NCBI GenBank assembly: GCA_014706295.1
Contig: JACSVZ010000002.1
Coordinates: forward strand, 49,626,717-49,690,716
Reading direction: 5' to 3'
Source: Lycocorax pyrrhopterus obiensis
Lineage: Eukaryota; Chordata; Aves; Passeriformes; Paradisaeidae
DNA length: 64,000 nt
This document shows, one piece after another, positions 35,475 to 47,293 of this stretch. The notes below the pieces were generated by a model. The model ran no database searches. It was not told where the DNA came from and saw only the letters and a list, made by a program, of their open reading frames with translations. How positions within the stretch are numbered: position 1 is the stretch's first letter; every line of letters begins with the position of its first letter. The translations under genes were made by a program, and so were the position numbers.

Positions 35475-38400
35475 GGAGGCTGAAACACATCACATACATC
35501 ATTGAATAATTTCTTTTTCTGCATGCCTCATGGCCTTAGAAATTCATGTCAACACAGTAATCTCTCACCCTATGACTGTGTGACATAACCATCTCCTACC
35601 CTTCCATAGCTGCAGTGAGGTGGCAGGAGTGCCAACAAAAATGCATAACCATCATGAGAATGATTGACATGTTGATGAGTGACAAGATTAGTAAAATACT
35701 TTGGGTGGTACTGTATCAGCACAAGGTGCTCCAGATTCATCTGAACTTTCTGACATCCATCAATTCTCCTTAGCTCCTATTTATTTTGATGGCAAGAAGC
35801 ACTTCATAAACGAGGTCTGCAAGACCATAAATTGCAATTCCAGTTAATTAATTCAGTTCTACCAAGAGCAATGACTGATACTACCAATCCATATGTGAAA
35901 TTATTACAGTTGTTATGCTGCTTTTTGATAGCTTTGGCTAGGGTTGGGATACGTAACTTTGGGCTTAGGGAAAGGGATAAAGTTCCGGGATGATTCCTTT
36001 CATTTCACTTGGTGTGTGTCATTGCAGCTGACCAGTAACAGTCAAGCCTGCATTTAAACATTGAGCACTCAAGATATTTCACTGGGCCAACTTTACGGAG
36101 CTGCTGACGTTGCAAATGCCTGTAATTAAAAGCCAGCCACAACATCCAAGGTAGGGGAAATGAGTGTAACACAGCCTCTACAGACAATTTACAAGGTGGA
36201 CAACTAAGAAGCAGGGGAGCTACAGAAGACAGGGATTTTCTTTGATTCTCTGCAGGATTTATTAAATCCTTTTCTTTATTATTTATTTACACTCCATGTG
36301 GAGTTCCTGAATTCTATCAGGCAGTCACACCCCAGTATCTCTCTCCTATTTTTAAACACAGTTGTGAATAGATACCTGAGTCAGCCTAAACTCTAATGAC
36401 AAAAAAGAAGTGAGTAAACGCCCTACCATACAGTCAGAGAATTTCAGTGCTAATTGGTAGTCATACATACTGTTGGAATAAGAGCTCTTTCAAATCATTT
36501 ATCGTGTTATCCAGCCAGAAATATGATAATCCAAAGGCAAGAATATATAGAACGTGAATATCTGTCTTATTCTATAAAAGATTGTTTCAACTGTCAGAGT
36601 ATAAAAGCAGACCAAAATTCTGAATTTCTACTTGTGGGAAATTTCAAAACAAACAAAAAAGTTTTCATTTGTGTGAATGCATGAAATGGCAGTTCTGAAC
36701 AGAAAACTGTGCTGATCTTTCAGAACCTCAAATTATTTCTTCCACATTTGGCAGGGATTCCCATTATTTCACAACAAGTAAGTAGTACTGTATAATTACA
36801 TATTACTATTATTGATGCCAGGATATGTATGTTCTATTATTTTCAACATTCTCTAGGGCAATTTGTAATTAGTGCTGTTTGAAGAATCTCAATTTTTTTC
36901 CTATTAAATTGTTTGACACAAAAGCATGTAAAATAATATTCCCATATCTGTAGCAGCAGACAATATATTAAGAAGAAAAAAAAAATGAACACGTTTCAGA
37001 AGTTTGTCCATTTTTCTTTGGGAAGTTTCATGGGTTTTTTTTTTCTCTTATACATTATTAACACAGGCAAAATGTTGTCAGGAAAATTAATACCAACAAA
37101 ATAAACATTTGCTTAGATGAGGCTGATACCTAAATAAATCCAACAGCTGTATACACCAGTCAGCAGTGAAAGCAGAGATGCAAGCACAGCAAACACAAAC
37201 AAGACATCTCAGCAGATGCTAGTGACCACTGGGAAGAAGGAATTCTCAGGCACGTTACGGATCAGGGAGAAGACATCAGCTCCTTCCAGTAACCTCTTGT
37301 GCGGCCAGACTCATCTCTAAAATACAAAAGGAAGATAAACTCTGAAACTATATGCCACTAAATGTCTTCCTAGTCATATGCAAGCTACCACCTACTCAGC
37401 TCGTTTAAAATCACATTCACAAGAACTATGCAGTACAGGACTGTGTAAACGGCCACCAGTGCTCACTTACAGATTCTATTCATGTTAAAGGTTTAAGCAG
37501 CAAAGGGATAAAAGCCCAGATCTTAGATCTTTAGCCAGAGTCTCTACTTGATTTGTACAGCACTGGCTCAGCACAAACCAAAATCCCACCTCTCCCTGGA
37601 CCCTGCTCTGCAAATGAGGCACAAAAACCAGAGGTGGTTAATGAATATGATGCATTATTTTTTGCCTGGAATCAGCACAATATTGCTTGGCACAGGTGCA
37701 CATTAACAATGATGAATCTGAAAAGTTCACATTGATTAATTACTCTGATTTTCACGTTCACCACCTCATACAAAGGGAAGGCGGATGATGACGTTGGAAA
37801 TGTTTCTCCCTTCACCCGCTGGATATTTTCTGCTGCCATTTTTTTTTTTTTAAAGGAAACCAACAAACAATAAAACTCTGGTTCTCAGCATCTATTTTTA
37901 GCTGTACCATTTTAGGGCTTAGAAGAGGACTCAGATTATATTAAAACATGGCTCCAATGAAGGCAAAGAAGAATTAGGAAAGCCGCTGAAACAGTCAAGT
38001 CGTTGTTGAAAGAAAACCACTTCCTTACCTAGCAGAGATGTGTAGACACAATTACTGCCAACAGCCTTGATATTCTTCATAGAAGTAGATATTTTTCAGG
38101 TCTCAGGCCAAGAGTATGAGGAGTAGGTGATAAGCATTTATACTGGAACACCTTCTCAGAAGCCAAAGACTTAAGTGGAGTCCTTAAAGGGCTCGGATTC
38201 CAGGGAACTCCACATCAGATCTGATCCACCATTGGTTCACCAGACCCATCACCTAAGTGATGTCAAGCAAGTTGAAAATTGTAACATGTTCTATCATAGT
38301 TTCCACAAAATAACATTTTGAGTACATAAGCTAATAATTTTGAAACTGCTGTCAAAACTTACACCTGCAAATCCATGGCCTACATAACACAGAGTCTGGA

Positions 38401-40251
38401 AATCAGACCTGTCGACTCAAATGTTTCTAAGTTCAAGGTCATCTACATCTGGGTCTGAGGTCATGCTGTCATCTTCTATATAATGAAGAAACTTTTCCAT
38501 CCTGCATGGAATAAAACACAACAATGGCTCCTCAACTGCCAATCTCAAATTCAAAATAAACGATCCACTAGAGTAAGACAAATGTGACTTTAAACATAAA
38601 TAAAAACACAGATGGAAAGCACGCTAGCTTGAATATTACCAGCATCAACTAAGTATCCTTAAATAAATAAATGTGGTTTTCTCATACTAGTGCCATCTAA
38701 GCCAGCCAATAGTCATCAATTCAACCACAGGAAGCTGATGAAACTGACGGTCCCATTTTTATTAGCAAAGTTACTTACCTACCAGTATCAGACCATCCTT
38801 GCTGTTGAATCACACCAGGTCCAACTAGATATTTTGGAGGGGGATGTATTTTGATTTCCACCATCAACAAATGAGAAAGTGAGCTAGACACGACTAAATG
38901 GTTTTACAAAATTGCTGGAGGAACTGCATAGTATATATGACAACAGATAGACAGTATCACCCAGGCATTGCCTATACTTCTCTCTAATTAGCTTCTTTGG
39001 AGCAGATTGCTTTCAATAGGCTCAAGAAAATTGAGCTTGATTCACTGGAGACACTCTGGGTTCAGTTATTAACCTTGTAGCCCTTAAACAAGGAAAGGTC
39101 TTTAAAGCATACATTAACAAGTATACTTGCCAATAGAAATCAAGGTAGTATCAAGATGTGAATTTTATTTGTTTACTTTTAAGTAACAAAACAACTCAAA
39201 AAAAAAGGTGCTTATTTTGTCCCTGATTAACAAAGTCAGTTATAATCTACCTGAATAAGCCTGGAGCAGGGGATATCAAGTTTTAAAGTGTTGCAGCAGC
39301 TCCTAAATTTGGATTAAATTGACAATACTATTAAACAAGTGCAAGATTTATCCCCAGGCCCCAGGGATATTGCTGGCCAGCACTTGGTGGGGGAGGGAGG
39401 TAAGAGAGACAAGCATCCCATGCCCATGCCAGCTGATGTGATTAGGGCTGGTCAGCCTGCCCATTCCTGCAGAGGCTGCATCTGCTCCTGAGAGCAGTTG
39501 CATTAACACATGGAGTCATATTCCTGCCTACCAGCTCCAAGCTCCTTTCTTGTTGAGGTGAGCCAAGTCCTGATAATTCTCAAGCACCTCCTATTGCCTC
39601 AAATGACACTAGAAACGGGGAGAATATGCCTCTTCCAGAGATTAGAGGACTGAGATAATCAGGTAGAACCACGTACCACTTTAATAAATTGTTTTAACAG
39701 TTGCAGAACTGTGTTTCTGTTTTCCTTTGGAATCAACTTTTACATTATAACACAGGAATAAAGCAAATGGGAAACCGAAAAGTTCTGTTGACCCAGATGC
39801 AGTTCGGATGCTTTAAATTTCCCTTTAGGAAACTCTGATCTTCCTTAGTATCGGCTCAAAACAAAGGTATAAAAACAAAGTTATCAAAAGAATCAAAATA
39901 TTTTCAAAATAAAATTTTAATCTTAATACAGGGAACTCTATGTAAGATAAATTTAAGCTACATTAAGAAAACAACTACCTAATGGTGCAAAGATTGATTT
40001 TTTTCTATACTTTGTAGTTTTCATCCAATACAATTAAATTGACTTATATTTTTTCTTTTTTATACTCAAGTATCATAGCCTGTTTAGTCTCCCAAGATCC
40101 ACACAGGGTGTAACGAACTATTAAAATCAATGTTACCGGCTTCTATTACTCAGCTAATAACAGGCACAAGCAATTATCTAAGGTAAGGCATGTAGCTCAT
40201 AAAGGGGAAAGTAAGATCCCATCTCTGATTAGATGCTAACAAGCTGGAAGA
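35475..40251. other. AT-rich DNA, no gene recognised
   Basis: No gene or interspersed repeat was recognised. A GC-richer patch at 39350-39560 (several cctgcc/ctcctg segments) matches no family I know. Confidence 0.5.
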
Positions 40252-40369
40252 AAAAAAAACACACACAAAAATAAAGCCAAAAAATCCCCAACCCAAATAA
40301 AATAAAAAAAAAACCCCAAACAAACAAAAAAACCCAAACCAAACACCAAAACAAACAACATCAAAAAGA
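40252..40369. repeat. A/C-rich low-complexity tract next to an LTR
   Basis: About 118 bp of AAAC/AAACCC-type sequence with almost no G, ending 15 bp before the LTR at 40385. It resembles 21896-22022. Confidence 0.85.
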
Positions 40370-40384
40370 GGTCACCTTAGTTTT

Positions 40385-40900
40385 TGTGCTGGTTTTGGCT
40401 GGGATGGAGGTAATTTTCTCCACAGTATAGGGCTGATAACACAGGAATTGTTTTGTCATTGATGACCAGGGCTTACACAGGGCCAAGGCCTTTTCTTCTC
40501 ACACAGCCCTGCCAGTGAGTGGGCTGGGGGATACACAAGGAGCTGGGAGGGCTCACAGCCAGGACAGCTGACCCCAGCTTGACATCGTGCTCAACACACA
40601 AAGCCTGCGGGGAACGAAGGAACTGGGAGACATATTTGGAGTGATGGCATTTGTCTTCCCAAGTAACGTGATGGAGCCCTGCTTTCCTGAGGATGGCTGA
40701 ACACCTGCCTGCCCAAGGCAAGTGGTGAATGGATCCCTTGTTTCACTCTGCACACATGGCTTTTTCTTTACCTTTTAAACTGTCTTTATCTCATGGAGGC
40801 TTCTCACTTTTACACTTCCAATTCTTTCCCCCTTCCTACTGGAGAAAAAGAGCAAGGACCTCTGTGGGGCTGAGGTGGCAGCTGGGGTTAAACCATGACA
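40385..40900 (+). mobile_element. ERVL-type solo LTR
   Basis: This is an LTR of about 516 bp in plus orientation, starting tgtgctggttttggctggg and ending gggttaaaccatgaca. It aligns by eye along its length with the minus-strand LTR at 45770-46364. Shared blocks include 'agggcttacacag.gccaaggccttttct', 'cagccaggaca', 'tttggagtgatgg', 'tttgtcttcccaagt', 'gatggctgaacacct' and the terminal 'gctggggttaaacca'. In the other copy the poly(A) signal reads gaataaattcc; here the same place reads gaatggatccc (40727-40737), so the signal is lost. No internal retroviral sequence adjoins either side, so it is a solo LTR. No matching 5-bp flanks were found, perhaps through mutation. Confidence 0.8.
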
Positions 40901-43900
40901 CTGGTGCTAATAGAAAAAATGCCATTTTCTATGTTATTTACACATAGAGAGATAAAAGAGATTTGGAAGGAGTATACTTCTACTACTTTTCTTATTGGAC
41001 AATTATTCACAACTCTTAATGCTTTTATAGCTGTGTGGTAAATGAATTCACCTCATCAATCTGACAGGAAACTAACCCAACACATGCAACGACCATATTT
41101 CTTCTAACTTATTGTGTTCAATTAGCTTATAGCAAAGTCATAAAAAAGATAGAACTGTTTCAAGGAACACCCAAGAACACAACAGCCCAGAGTAGGGCCC
41201 AAGGATAAAGAAAGGATAGAAAAGGATTAAAAAAGGAATAGCCTGCCCCACTTCAGTGGCTTCAACCCACTGCATCATCTCAGCTAAACTGTCTTACCAC
41301 CCCTGAAACATTCAGCAAGCACAGAGAAAGAAGGTCAGCTTCCTCTCAAAAAGTCTTAAGGCCCTAGGAGAACACAAAAAATATTGTGCAGTCCAACAAC
41401 CAGCCTAGACACGATAGGGACCAGAAAACAAAATTTGACAAGAGACTCACTACAGAAGGTCCCATTGTGAAGATCAAGACAGCCTCGTAATTTCTATCAA
41501 GGGTTGTCCTCTGGATCCGAACAATTGCATGATAACGCAGAGGAAGAGAATTAAGAAAAAAGTTCCAACTTGGTAATTGAGATGTTTGCCTAATGGAAAT
41601 CCATACACATCCTATAATAAAGTTTCAGTAGCTACTGAAGTGCCATGCTCTCATCATACTTTGTGGGATTATGTGAGCCCATTCTTAACGCATAAGGAAA
41701 TAACTCGCCTTGACATATGAGTAAGAAGGTACCACACAATAGTAGAAGCATGAGACAAAATAGGTGAGTCATTTACAAGCAATTTAAATGGATTAGGAGC
41801 TCTAGACTACTTCTCTCATGTAATCACCAAAACAGACCTCTCAATCAAGAGCAGTGACATGAGTCACAATAAACACATAATCTGAAAGGCAAGGAGAGGG
41901 GGTTGCAGCAAAATAATCTTTCAAACTAACATCAATCTAGCCAGCTCTAGAAAAGAGGCAGATGTGCAGCTTCAAAGAGGAAAGGAGAATGCAGTTCATC
42001 TAGTTTCTATACTGGAATTCTTTTCAATTGCTTAAGTATATTATCTTGATCATTTTTCCAAATATACTGGTAAGAGGCAGGGGGAAAAGACTCCTGATAA
42101 TTGACAGCATGTTAAGAGTAAAGTAATAGGCAGTAACAGGTACTAAAGATGAAAGACTCTTTGGGAAGGAGAAAGGAAGAAAGTCTATGTCTTGTTTGGG
42201 AAGTGGTAGGTGGGGTTTTGTTTCGGCTTTTTTTTTATTTCTTGTTTTAAAGTTCCAGCTTTGGTGTTTTTAAGAAAGTTTGCTTCCTTCAGACAGCAAA
42301 TTGCCTACTAGAATAGAAACACCACCTTTGCATTCCAGCCTGATTTGTCAAGCAGAAAGCATCCACATTTCAGTAAACATAAGAAGGTAGATTCTGTAAT
42401 AATCTATCCAAAGCACAAACTTAGAAAAACAAAAAGCCTTGAAGTCACCTTTAAAGGCAGAAAGTTTTAGCTACACAGAAATAAATAAATAAAAGATAAG
42501 GCTTCATTACTTCATTAACCCAATATATGACATTAATACACTTGATATTTGTCACATCTTGTGCATTCCTACACTCAACAGTTTTTTTCCCAGTAATCTA
42601 GAGAAATTATAAAAGATAGAGAAATCATAAAATTATTTATTATTTATCATTTCTAGAGAAATTATAAAATTGATATTATACTAAGATAGTTATCTTTTCT
42701 CCTGACTTCTACTCACTTATGAAAGTTTCATTGCTCATTAATATGAGCTTTCAGTTTAGTATTGCATAAATGTCCATGAAAATTGTCATGAATGAAACAC
42801 TATCACCTAGGAGAAGATGTCAAAGACCTTGATCCAAGTCCTGGCAGAAGACCCTCTCAAGACAGGTGGAACTTCAAATACATGAAAAAAATTTTAGGTC
42901 TCTGATCCATATTTGTCTGTGGCAGTGAAAGACACTAGAGCAGTTAACTATGGCTGTAGGAAAGGCTGCCACCCTGCCTGCATAGCCAGCAAGAGGGAAT
43001 GCATTCTCAATTCTCCCACTTCAGTGCAAAACCTGACGGCTTGCTTTACACTTCTGAAGGGTTGGAGCAGGGCTGCCAGACTCGGTACTGAACAGCCTGA
43101 GGCTCACTGACACATTCTCTCTCCTTGACTCTCCTCACGGGAGGGATGGACACCTGGGAGAAGTAACTTCAGCTGCTACAGCTCATCTGTCAACACCTTG
43201 GTGGGCAGACGTGCCCAATTATTCTACTTTAAATGAGGGTGGGTTAAAGAGTATATGACTGCAACTTTAGTAGGATGCTTTTTTTTAATTATCCAACTTG
43301 ACAATTAATATACCCAAAGCAAAAATAAATTATAAAGAATAATATTCTACTTTGAGACAGAGTAAAGAATGCTTGGGGAAAAAGGAAAGTTTTGAGTACC
43401 TTACTACGAGGCCAGAGATTACAGAAAATATTCTGGAGCAGAATTTAACCTGCCTTTAAAAAAATTATTAACATTTGTTTCCAAAAAAACACCTTTCCAA
43501 ATTTAAGTGAGCTTCTCATGTTGCAGCCAACTTGAGAACAATAGTGACTCAGTCCTCCTCAGCCTAGGGGGCTGGTAAACTCTGAAACTTGGCAAAAATT
43601 TTACTTAAAATTTGGCCTACTATAGGAAGTTACATGTCCATCTATGTAGGCTAGCCAGTGTTGAGCATCACTGTATACCAATTTTGATGACTCCTAAAAA
43701 GAAACTTAGAAGATGAACATGACATGTTTGAACACAATGGAAGTGGAAAAAGCCTGTATCAAGCACCACAAAGCACATTACTAGAAATTAAAACTTCCTC
43801 CTTAGGGGACCACTGCTTGGCAAACCCTCAGGATCCTTGCAAAACCCAGGATATCTTTTTCCAGCACTGACTAGCAGTTTGGAGCAGCTGCAGCATATAT

Positions 43901-45764
43901 ATTAATTCATATTGATTTGTTTTTCATTTGGCACAAAAGCTCCTTCTGCATGGACATTACGATGCTTTAGGCCACACTTCAATCCAGGGAAAGCCATCCC
44001 TATAGGCATCTTAACTGAAACCCTAAGTGCTCAGACGGCAGCATATGAAGTTAAATATGAAATATCTTCACAGAAATTAATATGGGATTTTGAGCCATTC
44101 CTCCCACTCTCGCAGTACTGTAGGAACCAGAAGCAAAAATTGGTGGAAAACTGGTGGAACAAGAAAGGTGGCAGATTATGTGTGCACACATGCCAGGGTC
44201 CTTCCTTCCAGTGGGATTCAGAGTGTGACATTGTGCACAGGTTTACAAGGCCTCTTCTCAAGCACCTGAGCAGTGTTTTGGGAATAAAGCAGTGCTACTG
44301 CCCTGGTGTATGTTGGTATTTCTTCAGAGAGTGGTATGGCAAATAAATGAAAGCCTCCTTCCCACTTTAATTTTCTTAGTACAGATTAACTTTGCAGGTA
44401 AAGTTTTTCATTAAAATCCTGTGGCTCGATTTCCTGCATCTATGCATGCTTTGACCTTATTTCCAGGAAGCGAGTGAAATCCAGTTCAGCCTTTTCTTAT
44501 TAATTTAGACTCAAACACTAAACAAAGCTAGTGAAAAGCATCATTTAGGATGAGCCTGGTAAAAACATCAGTGAACTGCCTGGCTGCCCTACATGAAATT
44601 CAGGCTTGATCCAGAAATGAAACAACTATTCACTGAACTAAAAAAAATTAATTATGTTGTTATGGTGATGTTCTTATTTTTTCAATATCAATTCATTGAC
44701 CTGTACTAATGCTATAGGCTTTTTTGCCCAATCTATTAAGATCCAGAAACCAGCTCTTGATTATTTCTGACGGAAATTTCTGGCAGGCAGCAAGTGACAT
44801 AATACAAGGTGATTAATTCCAGTGAAAGTAGGAAGACATAGGCTTTTGTAGGTAAAAGAGAAGTTCTGAGATAAAAAAAACGATAGCTCAAATATATGAC
44901 CTTTCAAAATGGCATCCAAGAACCACCAAGGACCAGAAAGCCTCTGAAAACTGCAGTAGATTGGATCATGCATAACACTCTTAACTATGAACAAACATCT
45001 CTTTACAAATGCAAATAGGGCTCTTTCCTTCAAGGGCAAATACAAAACAAAAAATAAGCATGTCCGTGTAGGAGTTGGACTCATCTTCCAAACCATCCCA
45101 TTTGACTTCTGTCATATGAAATAACTTCCAGTTCTTTTAGTGGCAATCAATAGTGCCTGTTTCAATTAATCTGAAGCTAAATCAAATTAGAAACAGTGTC
45201 ACTGGTGTAATGACTGACAACTGATCACTTCAGTACTCCTCTGATGCTCCACAGTGGAAACTAGATGCAAAAAAGCCAAATGTTTGTTCATTCTTGTGTT
45301 GGGTTTGGGTTGGGGTTTTTTGCCTTTTTTTTAACTTCCTCTGAAATTAATTCTTTGAATAGAATTATATTCATTACCTAAGATCAATAATTTAAATGCC
45401 ATTCACAAGAACCAGAATAATGTCACATATAACTAGACAAAATGAAAACATTTGAAACCCAAACACATCAGGAAATTCACCAAAGAAAAGCAATTCCTGG
45501 CAAAACCTCAAATTTTATTAAAGTCATAAAAATAGAGAGGTGCAGAGTATCAAATATTGCATCTTCGCGAGGTGATTTATCATGTAGCACTTCAAATGAC
45601 AAGATAACTGACAACTGAGATTGAAGAAGGAGGTATATCCTTAAAAGTTTATCCTATCTTGTTAGAGTTTATGTCCAGTGGGATTCAAGATGGTAGGTGT
45701 AGAGGCTTTGAAATTTTTCAAAACAGAAGATTTTAAGTGCATTTTTATATCATTATTTGTGTTT
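40901..45764. other. AT-rich DNA, no gene recognised
   Basis: No gene or interspersed repeat was recognised. The longest open frame is 144 codons (43912-44346, plus), with no motif that I know. A short imperfect duplication of ctagagaaattataaaa occurs at about 42598-42614 and 42655-42671. Confidence 0.5.
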
Positions 45765-45769
45765 CAAGC
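45765..45769. repeat. Target-site duplication, left copy (caagc)
   Basis: A 5-bp direct repeat matching 46365-46369 exactly and abutting the LTR on both sides. Five bases is the usual length for ERVL (class III) elements. Confidence 0.85.
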
Positions 45770-46364
45770 TGTTGTGGTTTAACCCCAGCCAGCAACCAAG
45801 CCCCACACAGCCACTCACTGACTCCCCCACCAGCAGGACTGGGGAGAGAATCAGAAGGGTAAAAGGGAGAAAACTTGTGGATTGAGATGAAGACAATTAA
45901 ATAAGGAGAGAAAAAGCCATGCACACAAGTAAAGCAAAACAAGGAATTTATTCAGTGCTTCCCATGAACAGGGAGGTGTTCAGCCATCTCCAGGAGAGCA
46001 GGGCCCCATCACACACAACGATGACTTGGGAAGACAAACACCATCACTCCAAATGTCCCCCCATTCCTCCTTGTTCCCCCCACTTTATGTACTCAGCATG
46101 ATGTCCCATGGTCTGGAATGTCCCTTTGGTCAGTTTGGGTCACCTGTCCTGGCTGTGTCTCCTCCCAACCTCCCATGCACCCTGAACTTCCTGGCCAGTG
46201 TGGCAGTAGGAAAAACAGAAAAGGCCTTGGCTCTGTGTAAGCCCTGCACAGCAGCAACAAAACCTCTCTGTATTATCAATTCTTTGTTCAGCACAAATCT
46301 GAAACACAGCCCCACACCAGCCACTGTGAAGAAAATTAATTCTACCCCAGCCAGAACTAGCACA
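45770..46364 (-). mobile_element. ERVL-type solo LTR with intact termini
   Basis: This is a 595-bp LTR on the minus strand, starting TGTGCTAGTTCTGG and ending AACCACAACA, so both TG and CA ends are intact. On its own strand it holds a TATA-like tacataaag (plus coordinates about 46082-46090) and, about 130 bp further on, an AATAAA poly(A) signal (45947-45952) followed by a T/GT-rich stretch. This is the usual U3-R-U5 layout. Perfect 5-bp duplications (caagc) flank it, and no internal retroviral sequence is present. It therefore arose by recombination between the LTRs of one provirus. The intact ends, signals and duplication suggest that it is younger than the related copy at 40385-40900. Open frames inside it are incidental. 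Confidence 0.9.
45947..45952 (-). terminator. LTR poly(A) signal AATAAA
   Basis: The canonical hexamer on the minus strand inside the solo LTR, in the context gaataaattcc. It would mark the R/U5 border of the former provirus. Confidence 0.7.
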
Positions 46365-46369
46365 CAAGC
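46365..46369. repeat. Target-site duplication, right copy (caagc)
   Basis: Partner of 45765-45769. Confidence 0.85.
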
Positions 46370-47079
46370 ATACCTCTATTTAATTTCTGACTTCACCAAA
46401 CCTAAGAGCATCCATGCCATTCATTTACATTCTAACTCTTAAAAGTGGCCATTTGCTTCATTAATATACGAGACATTCTAAAAAGAAATAAAAATCTCTA
46501 AAGAATAAGAGTGACTTTATTATCTTCCCACATTATTCCTACAGGTCCAACTCCATTTAGAATTGAACTAAGCAAATCAAGTATGACAGTTTAAATTCAT
46601 TTGGAATATCAGTTAAAAAAATTATTTTGGTTTAAGACAGTATTCGTTTATCTTACTTTTAGCTAAATTTTTGGTGAAGTAAGGTAAATGAGTTTATGTA
46701 GGTTTGAGATGCATGCTGTAGAATTTCTACTTCTCAGGCAGGGTATAAACAATGGAAGACAGTTGAAATTATACATATGCAACTTGTCTTCTTTATTGTT
46801 TTTTAAAGAACAAGTTTAAGGTAGATTGAAATAAGTTCCTATTATTAAAAAGGAATGTACTTTTATCTTTTTGCACAGATTTCTCTTCCAAATATCACAG
46901 TAGCCAGGTAATGAATTGGACACCTGACACTGTAAGAAATAACACTTGCCCCAAGGACCTTTATGATCACAAGACACAGCAATCAGCAAAGGACTTTCGG
47001 AGTTCTTGCTTTGTTTTAAGGGACCCAAACCCCTTTTCTGATCTAATGTCTGAAAGCCCCCCCACTTGCTGGCAAGTGG
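46370..47079. other. AT-rich DNA, possible 3' UTR of the candidate exon
   Basis: No repeat was recognised. On the minus strand an AATAAA occurs at 46792-46797, about 285 bp beyond the stop codon of the candidate exon at 47080-47293. If that exon is real, this would be its 3' UTR. Confidence 0.35.
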
Positions 47080-47293
47080 TTACATGATGAACACTCCCTC
47101 CCGAAGGACAGCAAAAGATGGCTCTGCTGGGTCAAGGTGTTGCTTGGTTGGAGCAACAGCAGCAAAGCTCGAGTCTGTGATAAGACAGAAGGGGAATTCT
47201 CTCATGAAAATCTCTGGGACTGAAGCTTTTTCCGATGCCGTATTTATTGGGCTTAAACCCATGTTCTCATAGGCACAAGGAGAAATACAACCC
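47080..47293 (-). CDS. Candidate terminal coding exon, unknown protein
   Basis: This is not a recognised gene. On the minus strand a strong acceptor-like tract, tatctctcttttcag, ends at 47294. The next 214 bases give one leftover base, 70 open codons and a TAA stop at 47082-47080. The peptide has ordinary protein composition (it includes the pieces YENMGLSPIN, PEIFMREFPF and AVLREGVFIM) and is not low-complexity. The segment is GC-richer than its surroundings and keeps several CpGs, which are otherwise rare here; that is compatible with selective constraint. An AATAAA lies about 285 bp downstream. Against it: I recognise no family, the plus strand is also open here (68 codons), and no upstream exon with a matching phase was identified. 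It could equally be a conserved non-coding element or chance. Confidence 0.25.

Noticed and set aside
46130..46442. Open frames of 75-138 codons near 46.1-46.4 kb
   Set aside because: They lie in the solo LTR at 45770-46364, which explains the sequence.
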